Shown here: one piece after another, positions 25,085 to 25,123 of the stretch | How the letters are laid out: each line of letters starts with the position of its first letter | Position numbering within the stretch: the stretch's first letter is position 1 | Assembly: GCA_003427395.1 (NCBI GenBank) | Contig: BFEA01000205.1 | Coordinates: forward strand, 791,175-816,297 | Reading direction: 5' to 3' | Length of the DNA stretch: 25,123 nucleotides | Source: Chara braunii | Taxonomy: Eukaryota > Streptophyta > Charophyceae > Charales > Characeae | Position numbers and translations under genes: made by a program | Notes under the pieces: model-generated | Databases searched by the model: none | Seen by the model: the letters and a program-made list of their open reading frames with translations, nothing else | What the model was told of the DNA's origin: nothing

Positions 25085-25123
25085 TCGAATGAATCTTCCA
25101 AACTCTCTCTCTCTCTCTCTCTC
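25085..25123. repeat. GAATGAATCTTCC motif plus (CT)n at window edge
   Basis: CGAATGAATCTTCC followed by AAA and a (CT)n run is the same junction as in the GA/CT hairpin clusters at 11434-11717 and 13312-13656. A third member probably begins here and continues beyond the window. Confidence 0.6.

Overview
This window looks like repeat-rich nuclear DNA from a eukaryote of the green (plant / streptophyte algal) lineage. There are no bacterial-style operons and no intact cellular gene that I can support. The lineage call rests on three things seen here: fragments matching plant-type U6 and U2 snRNAs (plant-like U6 3' end with TCGAGAAATGGTCC, plant-like U2 stem with GTGGTCCATCG), a LINE with a plant-type ORF1 followed by reverse transcriptase and a zf-RVT finger, and Tourist-like and Mutator-like miniature transposons. 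The species cannot be named from sequence alone. Dinucleotide microsatellites, A/T tracts and foldback sequences are abundant.

Layout. 1-2500: low-complexity DNA, a 94-bp tandem dimer, (GATA)n, a 60-bp tandem repeat, and small U2- and tRNA-like pieces. 2515-4800: a stack of small-RNA-derived retrocopies. It holds a U2-derived retroposon on the minus strand, a composite tRNA-like/U2 retrocopy whose 5' half is inverted, a Mutator-like miniature element with 74-bp terminal repeats, and a polyadenylated U6 retrocopy that appears split by a 1.3-kb insertion with an 8-bp target duplication. The right end of that insertion carries a hammerhead-ribozyme-like motif. 4940-5460: three inverted-repeat miniature elements. 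5480-5964: a 219-bp tandem dimer interrupted by a perfect Tn5/Nextera mosaic-end dimer, which is a library artefact and not biology. 6600-10520: more U2/tRNA-like pieces, foldback elements and two SINE-like copies facing tail to tail. 11430-13660: (GA)n/(CT)n hairpin clusters sharing specific non-microsatellite motifs, with a 223-bp tandem duplication between them.

14770-23190 is a nested transposon locus. A 26-bp tandem repeat was hit by a 901-bp CCGGAC-rich long-inverted-repeat element (8-bp duplication TCTAATGC) and, immediately beside it, by a 7.4-kb minus-strand LINE (duplication AAATCT, poly-A tail at 15753-15786). The LINE is dead: it has several frameshifts, in-frame stops, no recognisable endonuclease domain, a 1068-bp hAT-like element in ORF1 and a 111-bp foldback element near the 3' end of ORF2. 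Removing the hAT-like element plus one copy of its 8-bp duplication restores the ORF1 frame. 23190-25123 holds unrecognised short ORFs, one end of another CCGGAC-family element and low-complexity DNA.

No working multi-gene system is visible. The most unusual content is the small-RNA-derived retroposon set (tRNA-like + U2 + U6), the hammerhead-like motif, the CCGGAC family and the GA/CT hairpin family.
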